DNA of 61,309 nucleotides from Acetobacter sp. (GTDB taxonomy: Bacteria > Pseudomonadota > Alphaproteobacteria > Acetobacterales > Acetobacteraceae), in NCBI GenBank assembly GCA_017474285.1, contig JAFVHT010000036.1, positions 1-61,309 on the forward strand, read 5' to 3'. Position numbers and translations under genes: made by a program. Below, piece after piece: positions 1 through 8,382 of this stretch (the stretch's first letter is position 1; each line of letters begins with the position of its first letter). A model generated the notes under the pieces. That model saw nothing but the letters and a program-made list of their open reading frames with translations, made no database searches and was not told where the DNA came from.

Positions 1-1
1 A

Positions 2-166
2 CTACCATTCTTTGAAACCTATCACGCCTCGAATATAGGAAGAGTATATAGGAAATTCTACCCAATAAAATCTTTTTTACGTGCGTTAATCTGGTTTTTT
101 AGAACCGTTAAGCATGAGCAGCAAGCTTTTAATCTATTCATTGGTCTTCTCCAATTTTCAAGCTGA
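2..166 (+). CDS. 3' end of an unidentified gene (partial)
   Basis: An open frame enters from the left edge and ends at a TGA at 164-166, giving about 54 residues (starts LPFFETYHASNIG, ends FIGLLQFSS). The residues are mixed aromatic, basic and hydrophobic, which looks like a real protein C-terminus but matches no family I recognise. A strong plus-strand terminator hairpin follows 28 bases downstream, which supports a real transcription unit ending here. The start and most of the protein lie outside the window, so no function is assigned. Confidence 0.45.
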   Translation, partial: LPFFETYHASNIGRVYRKFYPIKSFLRALIWFFRTVKHEQQAFNLFIGLLQFSS

Positions 167-193
167 CAGGGTAGCGGAATCTTAATAAACCAG

Positions 194-220
194 AAACGCC
201 GCCTTAGCGGCGTTTTCTTT
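194..220 (+). terminator. Rho-independent terminator of the upstream partial gene
   Basis: A perfect 9-bp stem (194-202 with 207-215) has loop CTTA and is followed by TTTTCTTTT on the plus strand. It lies between the partial plus-strand gene and the convergent fumarase. The T-rich side is on the plus strand, so it mainly serves the upstream gene. Confidence 0.8.
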
Positions 221-258
221 TATCAGTTTCTTTTTATGAAAAAGGAAGCAACGCCGTA

Positions 259-1887
259 TTATAAATTCGCGAAAAAATCATTTCCTTTGTCATCAATGAC
301 AATAAAAGCAGGGAAATTTTCGACCTCAATTTTCCAAACAGCTTCCATACCAAGTTCAGGATATTCTAGGACCTCAACATGACGGATACAGTCTTTGGCT
401 AAACGTGCTGCAGGTCCACCGATAGACCCAAGATAGAATCCACCATGTTTTTGGCAAGCATCACGCACAGCTTTAGAACGGTTCCCTTTAGCAAGCATAA
501 CATAAGACCCACCATTGGCTTGTAGTTCATCAACATAGGTGTCCATACGCCCTGCCGTTGTTGGACCGAAAGAACCTGTAGGCATGCCTTCAGGGGTTTT
601 TGCAGGTCCAGCATAGTAGACAGGGTGGTCTTTAAGATATTGAGGCAAACCCTCTCCACGTTGTAGACGTTCACGGAATTTGGCGTGTGCAATGTCACGC
701 GCAACAACGACTGTGCCTGTGAGAGCTAAACGGGTTTTAACAGGGTATTTTGATAATTCTTTACGGATTTCGTCCATAGGACGGCTTAAATCAATGGGAA
801 TAGCTTCTCCCTCTAAATGTTCATCGGTAATTTCAGGGAGGAAACGGGCTGGATCATGTTCAAGTTGTTCAAGGAAAATACCCTCTGCTGTAATCCGTGC
901 TTTAATTTGACGGTCGGCAGAGCAAGAGACCCCAATTCCTACAGGTAAAGAAGCCCCATGACGGGGGAGCCGTACAACGCGCACATCATGGCAAAAATAT
1001 TTTCCACCAAATTGGGCACCAATACCTAATTTACGGGTGAGTTCTAAAACTTTACGTTCCATATCAAGGTCACGGAACGCATGGGCTGTCATATCTCCAG
1101 ACGTGGGTAAAGCATCATACCAATGGGTAGAGGCGAGTTTAACAGTTTTTAGCGTTTGTTCCGCCGACATACCGCCGATAACAATTGCTAGGTGATAAGG
1201 AGGACAAGCTGCTGTGCCGAGTGTGCGAATTTTACTGTCTAACCATGTGAGTAAATGCTCTTCAGAACCTAACAAAGCACGCGTTTCTTGGAAAAGAAAT
1301 GTTTTATTCGCGGACCCACCACCTTTTGCTACAAACATCAGGTTCAGTTCTTCATCATGCTCACCCGCAGGGCTTGCAAGAATATCACATTGTACAGGAA
1401 GGTTTGTGCCAGTATTTTTTTCCTCAAACATGGTAAGGGGTGCCATTTGAGAATAGCGTAAATTTGTACGCGTATAAGTCTCATAAACGCCTTTGGAAAA
1501 AGCGATTTCCTCGTTTCCTTCAATCCAAACGCGTTGCCCTTTTTTACCAAAAATAATGGCTGTTCCTGTATCTTGGCACATAGGCAATACTTCACCTGCT
1601 GCAATGCAAGCATTTTTCAGCATATCTAAGGCGACAAAACGATCATTATCTGAGGCTTCAGAATCTTTCAAAATAAGGGCTAATTTTTCTAAATGGCTCG
1701 CCCGTAGAAAATGGGCGACTTCATGAAAAGCTTTCGCTGTGAGTTCCGTAAGTGCTTCAGGGGTAATGTGTAAAATTGTATGTCCATTACAAGTGGAAGT
1801 ACTAACGCCCTTAATATCAAGTTTACGGTAAGTGGTGGTATCTTTTCCTAACGGAAAAAGGGGCGAATAAGTAAAAGCGTTTGTCAT
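259..1887 (-). CDS. fumA: Fumarate hydratase, class I (4Fe-4S)
   Basis: This TCA-cycle enzyme interconverts fumarate and malate in the cytosol. At 542 residues it has the single-chain class I layout: an N-terminal alpha region (about 1-340) and a C-terminal beta region with the [10 protein letters not shown] motif near 440. Three cysteines fit the cluster ligands by context and spacing: C104 ([10 protein letters not shown]), C228 (TAACPPYH) and C322 (GVSCSADRQ). Class I fumarases are oxygen-sensitive and unrelated to class II FumC. The start ATG at 1887 is preceded by a GGAG-like site (tcacaGGAGtgtag on the coding strand). sspB lies upstream on the same strand with a gap of about 54 bases, so co-transcription is possible. 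Family assignment is firm. Confidence 0.95.
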   Translation of the reverse strand: MTNAFTYSPLFPLGKDTTTYRKLDIKGVSTSTCNGHTILHITPEALTELTAKAFHEVAHFLRASHLEKLALILKDSEASDNDRFVALDMLKNACIAAGEVLPMCQDTGTAIIFGKKGQRVWIEGNEEIAFSKGVYETYTRTNLRYSQMAPLTMFEEKNTGTNLPVQCDILASPAGEHDEELNLMFVAKGGGSANKTFLFQETRALLGSEEHLLTWLDSKIRTLGTAACPPYHLAIVIGGMSAEQTLKTVKLASTHWYDALPTSGDMTAHAFRDLDMERKVLELTRKLGIGAQFGGKYFCHDVRVVRLPRHGASLPVGIGVSCSADRQIKARITAEGIFLEQLEHDPARFLPEITDEHLEGEAIPIDLSRPMDEIRKELSKYPVKTRLALTGTVVVARDIAHAKFRERLQRGEGLPQYLKDHPVYYAGPAKTPEGMPTGSFGPTTAGRMDTYVDELQANGGSYVMLAKGNRSKAVRDACQKHGGFYLGSIGGPAARLAKDCIRHVEVLEYPELGMEAVWKIEVENFPAFIVIDDKGNDFFANL

Positions 1888-1941
1888 TATCTACACTCCT
1901 GTGAAGAATCTTATAAACCTGAAAGTCTATTATTGAACCTG

Positions 1942-2508
1942 TTATTGAGTCGGCTTGGGAGGGCGTCCTTTACGGAAAGCATCAAGACTAATCACCCCTG
2001 AAGAAATGTTGTCTGACGGCTTTGAGGAAGAGAAACACGTATCCGTTTTGTCAGCACTATTGGTTGTGTTAGGGGTTTCAGTGTGTGTAACGTCCTCGGA
2101 CTCTTCTTCTGTCATGAAATATAAATCAAGATGAATAGAGGGGTCAGCAAAACGTGTAACAGCCTTAAATGGCACAACAAGACGAGAGGAAACACCACTA
2201 AAAGAAAGCGTGACTGAAAAAACGCCCGATTGACGATCAACAGTAAGATCCCAAAATTGATTACGAAGAACAACTGTTATTTCGTGGGGATATTGGGCAC
2301 GAACCCGTGGCGGCATTTCTACGCCGTGGAAATCTGTACGAAATGTAATAAAAAAATGATGATCACCGATACGCCCATGGTGGCTAAAATAGTCAAGCGC
2401 TTGACACATCACAGAACGATACGCCTGATCAAGCCATTGGGCGTAAGGCATTTTACTTTCAGCGAGGAGGAGAGAATCTTCTCCTACAGTATCGTCATCG
2501 TCTGCCAT
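1942..2508 (-). CDS. sspB: SspB, ClpXP adaptor for ssrA-tagged proteins
   Basis: The product is the alphaproteobacterial form of stringent starvation protein B, which tethers ssrA-tagged peptides to ClpX for degradation. The N-terminal part carries MPYAQWLDQAYRSVM, and the fold continues through HHFFITFRTDFHGVEMP, LRNQFWDLTV and the FSGVSSRLVVPF/AVTRFADPSI strands typical of the family. After an acidic, Ser/Thr-rich linker, the tail VISLDAFRKG matches the short C-terminal ClpX-docking motif known in this family. A GTG codon further upstream (2526) keeps the frame open, but the ATG at 2508 has a GGAGAG site ten bases before it, so I prefer 188 residues. The tmRNA gene encoding the tag lies about 110 bases upstream on the same strand. 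Confidence 0.92.
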   Translation of the reverse strand: MADDDDTVGEDSLLLAESKMPYAQWLDQAYRSVMCQALDYFSHHGRIGDHHFFITFRTDFHGVEMPPRVRAQYPHEITVVLRNQFWDLTVDRQSGVFSVTLSFSGVSSRLVVPFKAVTRFADPSIHLDLYFMTEEESEDVTHTETPNTTNSADKTDTCFSSSKPSDNISSGVISLDAFRKGRPPKPTQ

Positions 2509-2614
2509 GTGTACACGTCTCTCCACTGTTTTTATTTTGTTAAGAATAGTAAGTTATTCTCTATTAGTACACCAACAAATACCATCTAAAACCGTAAAAC
2601 AACCAAAATATAGT

Positions 2615-2895
2615 TAAAAGTGGAAGGCTTCTGTTGCCCGGTGCCTTCCGAACCGCGCTTATCGCTTAAGCTGCGACAGCGAGCACCTCAGAATCATCAT
2701 TGGCACTTGTAAAATCAGCCCGATAACGGTGGTACAATGCCGAGCGAAAGAAATACCTTTACTACGCGTGTCGATCCTGTTTCGTCCCCCCAACCATAGG
2801 AATTTGTCTTTAAAATCAAACTCTTTTGGTGGAGACGCCGGGTACCGCCCCCGGGTCCACTACGCCTATTCCGTACATCGTTTATCGCCATAGTT
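2615..2895 (-). ncRNA. ssrA: tmRNA, circularly permuted two-piece form
   Basis: On the minus strand the acceptor piece comes first: a T-arm (CCGGG/CCCGG with loop GGCGGTA) and CGTCTCC followed by ACCA, with the 3' CCA at 2829-2827. A spacer follows, then the coding piece starting near 2789 with GGGGACG, which pairs with CGTCTCC to form the tRNA-like acceptor stem. Next comes GAAACAGGATCGACACG, a typical tmRNA 5' segment. The tag frame runs 2704-2666 and reads ANDDSEVLAVAA then TAA. The coding piece ends at a GGAAGGC/GCCTTCC hairpin (about 2650-2622). This permuted order is characteristic of alphaproteobacteria. The outer ends are approximate because processing sites cannot be fixed by eye. 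Confidence 0.93.
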
Positions 2896-2915
2896 GGAAA
2901 AATCCCAACATAATC

Positions 2916-2945
2916 TTTTTATCACGGAAATGCAGAAAAGTGCAA
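2916..2945 (-). promoter_or_regulatory. Candidate promoter of tmRNA
   Basis: Upstream of the acceptor piece, TTGCAC (2945-2940) and TAAAAA (2921-2916) are separated by 18 bases, placing a start site just before the tmRNA acceptor half. The match to the -35/-10 consensus is partial. Confidence 0.35.
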
Positions 2946-3099
2946 GCGTGTTTCTTATCAGTTTCGTGTAGAATAAAAAGAAAAATAGGGATTTATGAAA
3001 AAGTAAGCTAAAAGAATATTTTAAGAGACTCAAAAAAAGTTTCTCTATAAAGACGATCAATCATCCATTAAAAGTAACTCTTTTTTGTGAATTTTTATC

Positions 3100-3978
3100 A
3101 TGAACACATCTGACACAATAGTAACAAAGCGGGCGACAGTACCTACTATAGAATCCTTACTTTTTACCCCGCACCCTGTGCTTGATCATGGTTTTGTGAC
3201 TGTTGTTGATTATATGGGGGACGATGCGGCGATTTGCCAAGCCGCGCGTGTTTCTTACGGAAAAGGTACGCGGAGTGTTTCTGATAATAGAAACCTCATC
3301 AATTATTTAATGCGGCACCGTCATACCTCTCCTTTTGAAATGTGTGTGTTGAAACTTCATTTAAAAATGCCGTTATTTGTGGCGCGGCAATGGGTGCGCC
3401 ATCGTATGGCGAGTATCAATGAATATTCGGCACGTTATTCCGTTCTTGATAAAGAATTTTACGTGCCCGAAGAGGGTGTGATTTGCACGCAAAGTGCCAA
3501 CAACAAACAAGGGAGAGGAGAGCAAATTTCTCCCAAAAAAGCGCGGGAGGTTGCCGAAAGATTAGCGCGAGAAGCCCAACAGAGCTATCATACTTACGAA
3601 CAATTTTTAGGGGAAGAGTATAGCCTTGCGCGGGAATTGGCGCGTATCAATTTACCTTTAAGTATGTATACACAATTTTATTGGAAAATTGATTTACATA
3701 ATCTCTTCCACTTTTTAACCTTACGGTGTGAGGAACATGCACAATATGAAATACGCGAATACGCTCATGTTATTTTAAGGATTGTAGAATCGTGGGTACC
3801 ACTTTCTTTTGCGGCATTTAAGGACTACAGATTAAACGCAGTGACTTTTTCCCAAACGATGATGGGTGTTTTACGGCGTATATTGGCGGGGGAAAATGTT
3901 CAACAAAAAAATTCCGGTCTTACAAAAAGAGAGTGGGAAGAGTTTCAGGCGAGTCTTTCTACTTCACCTCATCAATAA
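3100..3978 (+). CDS. thyX: Flavin-dependent thymidylate synthase ThyX
   Basis: ThyX makes dTMP from dUMP using FAD, NADPH and methylene-tetrahydrofolate, and replaces ThyA in many bacteria. The diagnostic RHR(x7)S motif is intact: R100-H101-R102 and S110 within RHRMASINEYSARYS. The upstream substrate-binding segment MRHRHTSPFEM (71-81) is also present. The length of 292 residues is normal once a short N-terminal extension is allowed for. The ATG at 3100 has no obvious ribosome binding site. It is a single gene between the tmRNA region (divergent) and the convergent mrp. Identity is firm. Confidence 0.95.
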   Translation: MNTSDTIVTKRATVPTIESLLFTPHPVLDHGFVTVVDYMGDDAAICQAARVSYGKGTRSVSDNRNLINYLMRHRHTSPFEMCVLKLHLKMPLFVARQWVRHRMASINEYSARYSVLDKEFYVPEEGVICTQSANNKQGRGEQISPKKAREVAERLAREAQQSYHTYEQFLGEEYSLARELARINLPLSMYTQFYWKIDLHNLFHFLTLRCEEHAQYEIREYAHVILRIVESWVPLSFAAFKDYRLNAVTFSQTMMGVLRRILAGENVQQKNSGLTKREWEEFQASLSTSPHQ

Positions 3979-4043
3979 TCCCTAAAACAATCCTTTTTCA
4001 GGTTTAAAAAGTAGACATTAAAAAATGTTTATTTGTGGTCGCG

Positions 4044-5135
4044 TTAGGGCGTAGGCAACACATGACGTAGGCTTTGTGTGAGAGTCTTGATAATCCGTTG
4101 CCAAGCAAGCGCGCTTTCACTTTGTGGGTTTTCCAAAATAACGGGCACACCTTTATCACCACTTGTACGAATATTGGCTAAAAGGGGTATTTCGCCCAGA
4201 AAAGGTATGCCTAAAGTTTCGGCTTCTTGCCGCGCGCCTTTATGCCCAAAAATCTCAGTTTTATGCCCACAATGAGGACAACAGAAATAAGACATATTTT
4301 CAATAAGCCCTAAAAGGGGCACATTGGTTTTTTCAAACAAATTAACAGCACGACGTGCATCAATAAGGGCAATATCTTGTGGGGTTGAAACGAGAATAGC
4401 CCCCGTTAAGGAAGTTTTCTGAATAATAGAGAGTTGGGCATCTCCCGTACCGGGAGGAAGATCAATGACGAGGATATCAAGTGTGCCCCAATGAACATCA
4501 CCTAAGAGTTGGGTAATGGCACCCATAACCATAGGACCGCGCCAAATCATCGCGTCTTTTTCATCGACCATCAGACCGAGTGACATGGCTTTAATACCCC
4601 ATTTTTGTATGGGGTGAACTTTACCCTCTATAATTTCTGGTTTCCCATGTATCCCCAACATACGAGGGACAGAAGGTCCGTAAATATCCGCATCCATTAA
4701 CCCCGTTTTAAACCCTGCCATACCAAACCCAACGGCAAGATGAACAGCCGTTGTTGATTTACCAACACCCCCTTTGCCTGAGGCAACGGCAATAATGGCT
4801 TTAACGTTGGGTAATAAGGTTTTTTTGAAGGGGGCTTTTATTTTCTCTTGTGCGTTTTCTGTTATTTTTTCTGGCACTTTACGATGTGCCGTGAGGAGAA
4901 TAGTCGCTTTATGAACACCCGATAAAGTTTCAAGCAAGCGGCAGGCTTGTGTGCAAAGGGAAGAGAGCATTTCCGCTTGTTCACGGGGGATTGTAATGGT
5001 GACTCTTAAACAATGATCTTCAAGGGAAAAATTTTGAATTTGTCCTGCAGAGGCTAAAGAAATTCCTGTGTTTTGGTCAGTGACTTTGGCTAATAAGTGC
5101 ACAATGTCATTTTTTGAAAAATTTTGCTGTGTCAT
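4044..5135 (-). CDS. mrp: Mrp/ApbC-type iron-sulfur cluster carrier ATPase
   Basis: This cytosolic P-loop NTPase carries Fe-S clusters to client proteins. An N-terminal MIP18-like (DUF59) domain covers about residues 1-85. The deviant Walker A motif GKGGVGKST is at 120-128, the switch segment DADIYGPSVPRMLG at about 148-161, IDLPPGTGDAQL at about 224-235, and the cluster-binding CPHC at 286-289. All family hallmarks are present and 363 residues is the usual length for alphaproteobacteria. The gene is monocistronic, convergent with thyX and divergent from the opgC-like gene. Confidence 0.95.
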   Translation of the reverse strand: MTQQNFSKNDIVHLLAKVTDQNTGISLASAGQIQNFSLEDHCLRVTITIPREQAEMLSSLCTQACRLLETLSGVHKATILLTAHRKVPEKITENAQEKIKAPFKKTLLPNVKAIIAVASGKGGVGKSTTAVHLAVGFGMAGFKTGLMDADIYGPSVPRMLGIHGKPEIIEGKVHPIQKWGIKAMSLGLMVDEKDAMIWRGPMVMGAITQLLGDVHWGTLDILVIDLPPGTGDAQLSIIQKTSLTGAILVSTPQDIALIDARRAVNLFEKTNVPLLGLIENMSYFCCPHCGHKTEIFGHKGARQEAETLGIPFLGEIPLLANIRTSGDKGVPVILENPQSESALAWQRIIKTLTQSLRHVLPTP

Positions 5136-5308
5136 AGAATTTGTCCTAAAATTTTTGATGTCATTTGATAACGAAAGAGTTAATTCTAGGCAGAAACTAG
5201 GCTATAATAAGCTTAAAGTTATATATTTTCATATCGCCTAAAATTATTTTATAGCCTGTGAAGGGGCTTTGTGCGCGTTCTTAGACAGAATGCCGTGATC
5301 CATTGGGG

Positions 5309-6454
5309 ATGACAAATTCTTTTATACAACACCACACTATTGTTCAGTTCCCAGATAAGCGAGAATTAACACCATCTCAAACACATAGGCGTGATCATCG
5401 GATTGATGCTTTGCGCGGTATTGCGTTGTTGATGATGTTTATTGACCATATCCCGCAAAATATTTTGAATCGTTTCACGATGCGTAATGTTGGTTTTGCG
5501 GATGCAGCAGAGATTTTTGTTTTGCTTGCTGGTTATACATCATGGTTGGCCTATGGGCGGGGCTTTAAGAAATACGGTGTTATACCAACTTTGCAGCGTA
5601 TAGGGCGGCGGTGTGTGCAACTCTATATCGGGCAAATTATCATGGTGATGGGATATGTTGTTATGGTAAGAACGTGGCGATGTTTTGTCGATGTTCCTCC
5701 CGATTATCTTGAACCAGAATTAACCCATGGAACGGAATGGGTGTGGCGTGTGCTTGTTTTTAACGCGTTGCCAAGCAACTTAAACATTTTACCGCTCTAT
5801 ATTGTTTTGTTGGGGATTATGCCTTGTGTTTACTTCTTAATGCAGATGCATTATCTGATTCCGCTTGTACTCTCGGGAGGTGTCTGGGCTCTGATTAACA
5901 TGAATCCCGTGATCAATTTCCCAAATTGGCTTGACCCGCGTGGGTGGTATTTTAATCCATTGGCATGGCAGTTTTTATTTGTGCTGGGTCTAATTCTCTC
6001 TGCAAAAAGAGAACAGAGAGGAGCAGATTTTCCACATGCGTTTTGGTTGAGTGGATGTTGTTGGGTCTTTTTGATCTTTTCGGCGTTTCAAGCCTTTCCG
6101 TGGCATTTGTGGGGATTGCCTGACTTACGCCCTATAGCGGTAGAGATTCCCGCTGTTAAAACATGGCTTTCTCCGTCACGTGTGCTGGATATTCTCATTG
6201 TTTTTTACCTTTTTCAAACTTCTGCGTGGGTACGTCAATGGGCAACACAAACGTGGAGCGGTCAGTGTATCGCCTGTATGGGGCGGCATTCATTAGAAAT
6301 ATTTGTGGTCAGTATGTTATTAGATTTATTAGCGCGTTTACTTTTTAGTACGTTTGGAGAGGAGTGGTGCTTGCAAATAGCGGTCAATGGGGTAGGGATC
6401 CTCTGTTTAATACTCCTTGCTTCTACTCTTGATCGTTCTCGTAAGCTTCGATAG
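5309..6454 (+). CDS. opgC: OpgC-family multipass membrane acyltransferase
   Basis: The protein is an integral inner-membrane protein of about 381 residues with roughly ten hydrophobic helices. Near the N-terminus, RIDALRGIALLMMFIDHIP, then GFADAAEIFVLLAGYTSWLAYG, are the conserved core of the OpgC family. The founding Rhodobacter member succinylates osmoregulated periplasmic glucans, so modification of a periplasmic glycan is likely, but the substrate here is unknown. The frame could start at TTG 5303, but the ATG at 5309 is preferred; GGGG lies immediately before it. The small His-rich membrane protein follows 39 bases later on the same strand and may be co-transcribed. Confidence 0.8.
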   Translation: MTNSFIQHHTIVQFPDKRELTPSQTHRRDHRIDALRGIALLMMFIDHIPQNILNRFTMRNVGFADAAEIFVLLAGYTSWLAYGRGFKKYGVIPTLQRIGRRCVQLYIGQIIMVMGYVVMVRTWRCFVDVPPDYLEPELTHGTEWVWRVLVFNALPSNLNILPLYIVLLGIMPCVYFLMQMHYLIPLVLSGGVWALINMNPVINFPNWLDPRGWYFNPLAWQFLFVLGLILSAKREQRGADFPHAFWLSGCCWVFLIFSAFQAFPWHLWGLPDLRPIAVEIPAVKTWLSPSRVLDILIVFYLFQTSAWVRQWATQTWSGQCIACMGRHSLEIFVVSMLLDLLARLLFSTFGEEWCLQIAVNGVGILCLILLASTLDRSRKLR

Positions 6455-6493
6455 ACTTTTTGGAGAGTGCACCTTAAATTAAAGAGGATCATT

Positions 6494-6754
6494 ATGAATT
6501 TTTCTACACATCATCATATTCCCCATGGTTATGCTATGGGGCATCATCATGCGTTTGGTCATGCCATAGGATATAGCCATGCAGCACATAGTTTTTTAGG
6601 GAGTGTGGCTCATTCTATGTTTAACGGGCTTGTTTATGCCACGGTGTTTCGTATTGCTCATCACTTATCACTTCCTATTCTCATAGGGGTGCTTCTCATA
6701 GTCATTTATTTTGGGTGGCGTTATGCCCGCACAACGGGACAACGTCCGTGGTAA
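6494..6754 (+). CDS. Small histidine-rich membrane protein
   Basis: This 86-residue protein belongs to no family I recognise. The first 35 residues are packed with His, Gly, Tyr and Ala (HHHIPHGYAMGHHHAFGHAI), followed by two hydrophobic stretches (about 40-60 and 65-82) and a basic end (RYARTTGQRPW). It is likely a membrane hairpin with a His-rich tail that could bind metal, which is inference only. The ATG at 6494 follows AGAGGA at good spacing, so I reject the longer frame that opens upstream. It lies close behind the OpgC-like gene. Confidence 0.6.
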   Translation: MNFSTHHHIPHGYAMGHHHAFGHAIGYSHAAHSFLGSVAHSMFNGLVYATVFRIAHHLSLPILIGVLLIVIYFGWRYARTTGQRPW

Positions 6755-6961
6755 GGGTATAAAATAAAAGAAGAGAAATCGAATAATGTCCTTTTTGTTG
6801 CTGGTATAAACCTTATTATTTTGTGTATATTATTCTAATCATAGAACATGAAAATAAAAAAATGTTGTGACATCACTATAATTTTAACGTATAAAGGATA
6901 ACATAGGGTACGGCGTCGTGTTGTCGCTGGATTCTTCAATAACTGAGTAGGAATTTGTGCA

Positions 6962-7057
6962 ATGAAATGTGTTTTTAAAGGTCTTGTGTTGGTGGGTCTT
7001 ATTGCTGCAGTCGTTTACTTCATTCGTAAGAAACATTGTTGCAACAACGCTTACTAA
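6962..7057 (+). CDS. 31-residue single-span membrane miniprotein
   Basis: A short frame encodes MKCVFKGLVLVGLIAAVVYF followed by IRKKHCCNNAY: one hydrophobic helix, then a basic, double-cysteine tail. An AGGA site lies about ten bases before the ATG. The positive-inside rule would put the RKKH end in the cytosol. I know no named family. The clean layout (ribosome site, one helix, charged end) favours a real small membrane protein, but with 31 codons chance cannot be excluded. Confidence 0.45.
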   Translation: MKCVFKGLVLVGLIAAVVYFIRKKHCCNNAY

Positions 7058-7205
7058 AATTGATTTTTTGGGGGTCCGTTTGTTTAAGGCATGCGGGTTC
7101 CCCCTTATTCATCGCTTCCTCTCTTAAAGCGAGTTTTGTTTGTTTGGCTATCATTTAAGTAATTTTCATCTTGAAAGAAATAAAGCGCAATAAAGGATTA
7201 AAATA

Positions 7206-7877
7206 ATGGTTAAATTAGGGTGTTTTACGGGGTATTTTCAAAAAGTTTTTTCTAAAGTTCGTTTTCCTTTGCAGATGATTGCTTCTGCGGCTCTTTGTAC
7301 GTTGTCTGTTGCGGGTGGAGTTGTTTCTGTTTCTTCTGTGGCGCAGGCACAGGCATCTGTTTTATTAAAACATCAGAGCACGACAGCGATTGTCGAAACA
7401 ATTGACCGTCAAGCGCGGGAAATTCTCTTGCGTGAAAAGAGTGGTCACCTTATAACAGTTGAGTATGGGGACGCTGTGCGTGATCTGCCCCATTTGCATG
7501 AGGGGGATCATCTCAATATTAGTTTTGTTGAAACTTTAGGGGCAGAAATAGCGCCACCAGGGAGTCCAATGCCTGAGTCAACGCTGACAACGGCACGAGG
7601 GTTTGTGCATGGGCATCCTCATGGCGTTATTGCGGCATTTAATCGGGAACGGGCTTTTGTGCGGGGGATTAACCTTAAAACGCATACATTAAGCTTTGTA
7701 CCAGATGATAAAGACGATAAAGAACTTCATGTCGTTGTGTTGAGAACGCGTGCCATGCGGGATTTTCTTGCAACCTTAAAAGTGGGTGATGTTGTTGATA
7801 TGACACGAATGGAATCTCTCTCTTATGTCATTACGAACACACCTGTAGCACGTCCTGTTTCGGCACAGGCGCACTAA
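7206..7877 (+). CDS. Exported hypothetical protein
   Basis: The 223-residue product has a Sec-type signal: a basic N-terminus, a hydrophobic core (FPLQMIASAALCTLSVAGGV) and a likely AQA cleavage site near residue 48. The mature part has two similar-looking beta-rich halves: TTAIVETIDRQAREILLREK with HLHEGDHLNISF, and GVIAAFNRERAFVRGINLKT with LKVGDVVDMT. This suggests an internally duplicated small-barrel domain acting in the periplasm. I do not recognise a named family. The ATG at 7206 follows AAAGGA. A strong terminator lies 86 bases after the stop. Confidence 0.7.
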   Translation: MVKLGCFTGYFQKVFSKVRFPLQMIASAALCTLSVAGGVVSVSSVAQAQASVLLKHQSTTAIVETIDRQAREILLREKSGHLITVEYGDAVRDLPHLHEGDHLNISFVETLGAEIAPPGSPMPESTLTTARGFVHGHPHGVIAAFNRERAFVRGINLKTHTLSFVPDDKDDKELHVVVLRTRAMRDFLATLKVGDVVDMTRMESLSYVITNTPVARPVSAQAH

Positions 7878-7963
7878 ACGACTGTTAGCGAGGTCTTGCT
7901 TTCTGTATTTTTGAAGAGGATACGTAATCTCTTTTTATAACTCTTGTGGTTAAGACGTCAAAA

Positions 7964-8003
7964 ACCCCTATTTTTAGTAAGAGCTAAAAATAGGGGTAAT
8001 TTT
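7964..8003 (+). terminator. Rho-independent terminator after the exported protein
   Basis: A perfect 14-bp stem (7964-7977 with 7984-7997) has loop TAAGAG and is followed by AATTTTAT. It separates the exported protein gene from the restriction-modification region. Confidence 0.8.
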
Positions 8004-8019
8004 ATAACGGCATCATCTG

Positions 8020-8048
8020 TTGACAAAGAAATACAAATTTGGTAAATA
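8020..8048 (+). promoter_or_regulatory. Candidate promoter at the start of the RM region
   Basis: A consensus -35 TTGACA (8020-8025) is followed after 17 bases by TAAATA, a weak -10. It could drive the decayed ORF at 8046-8288 and perhaps the restriction gene 335 bases further on. Confidence 0.35.
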
Positions 8049-8288
8049 AATGGTGGTTTTTATCGCAAGCATGCCCGCCATCATTGGGGAGAGAAAACAG
8101 CTTTTAGAAGAGCAGAAGAGCTTTATGCGTAGTGTATGGCACATCTGAAAAAGAAAGATGGAAATAAGCAACGATATTTGTATCGCGTTTTTTATGATGA
8201 TTGTGCACCGTTAAAACGACGTGTTTATCACCCATTGAGGAAATGTAATGTAGAATTGGGTGAAACAGAAACGAATACAAATACATAG
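8046..8288 (+). pseudogene. Possible decayed small gene upstream of the RM enzyme
   Basis: One frame reads with protein-like composition for about 80 codons: NGGFYRKHARHHWGEKTAF..., RRAEELYA, an in-frame TAG at 8130-8132, then MAHLKKKDGNKQRYLYRVFY and DDCAPLKRRVYHPLRK up to TAG 8286-8288. The second half alone is a 50-codon frame from ATG 8136, with no good ribosome site. A short overlapping frame from ATG 8050 gives 32 residues. The continuity of plausible protein across the single TAG suggests a gene broken by a nonsense mutation and a lost start. I do not recognise the family. It fills most of the 505-base gap before the restriction gene. Confidence 0.35.
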
Positions 8289-8382
8289 AATACATAGAAT
8301 ACTTGGGCACATGCTTTTTTTAATTTTTTAGGGCTCAATTATGATAAAACTTTTTTAGAATGAACAAAAAAGGATTTTCCTC

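Noticed and set aside
2826..3011. 61-codon plus-strand frame
   Set aside because: It overlaps the acceptor half of the tmRNA and its promoter and has no protein character.
5136..5302. Possible 6S RNA or other structured RNA between mrp and opgC
   Set aside because: A TATAAT box is visible, but no long rod-like pairing or known motif could be traced by eye.
8104..8310. 68-codon minus-strand frame beside the restriction gene
   Set aside because: It has low-complexity Tyr/Ser/Met composition. The plus strand of the same stretch reads more like protein.
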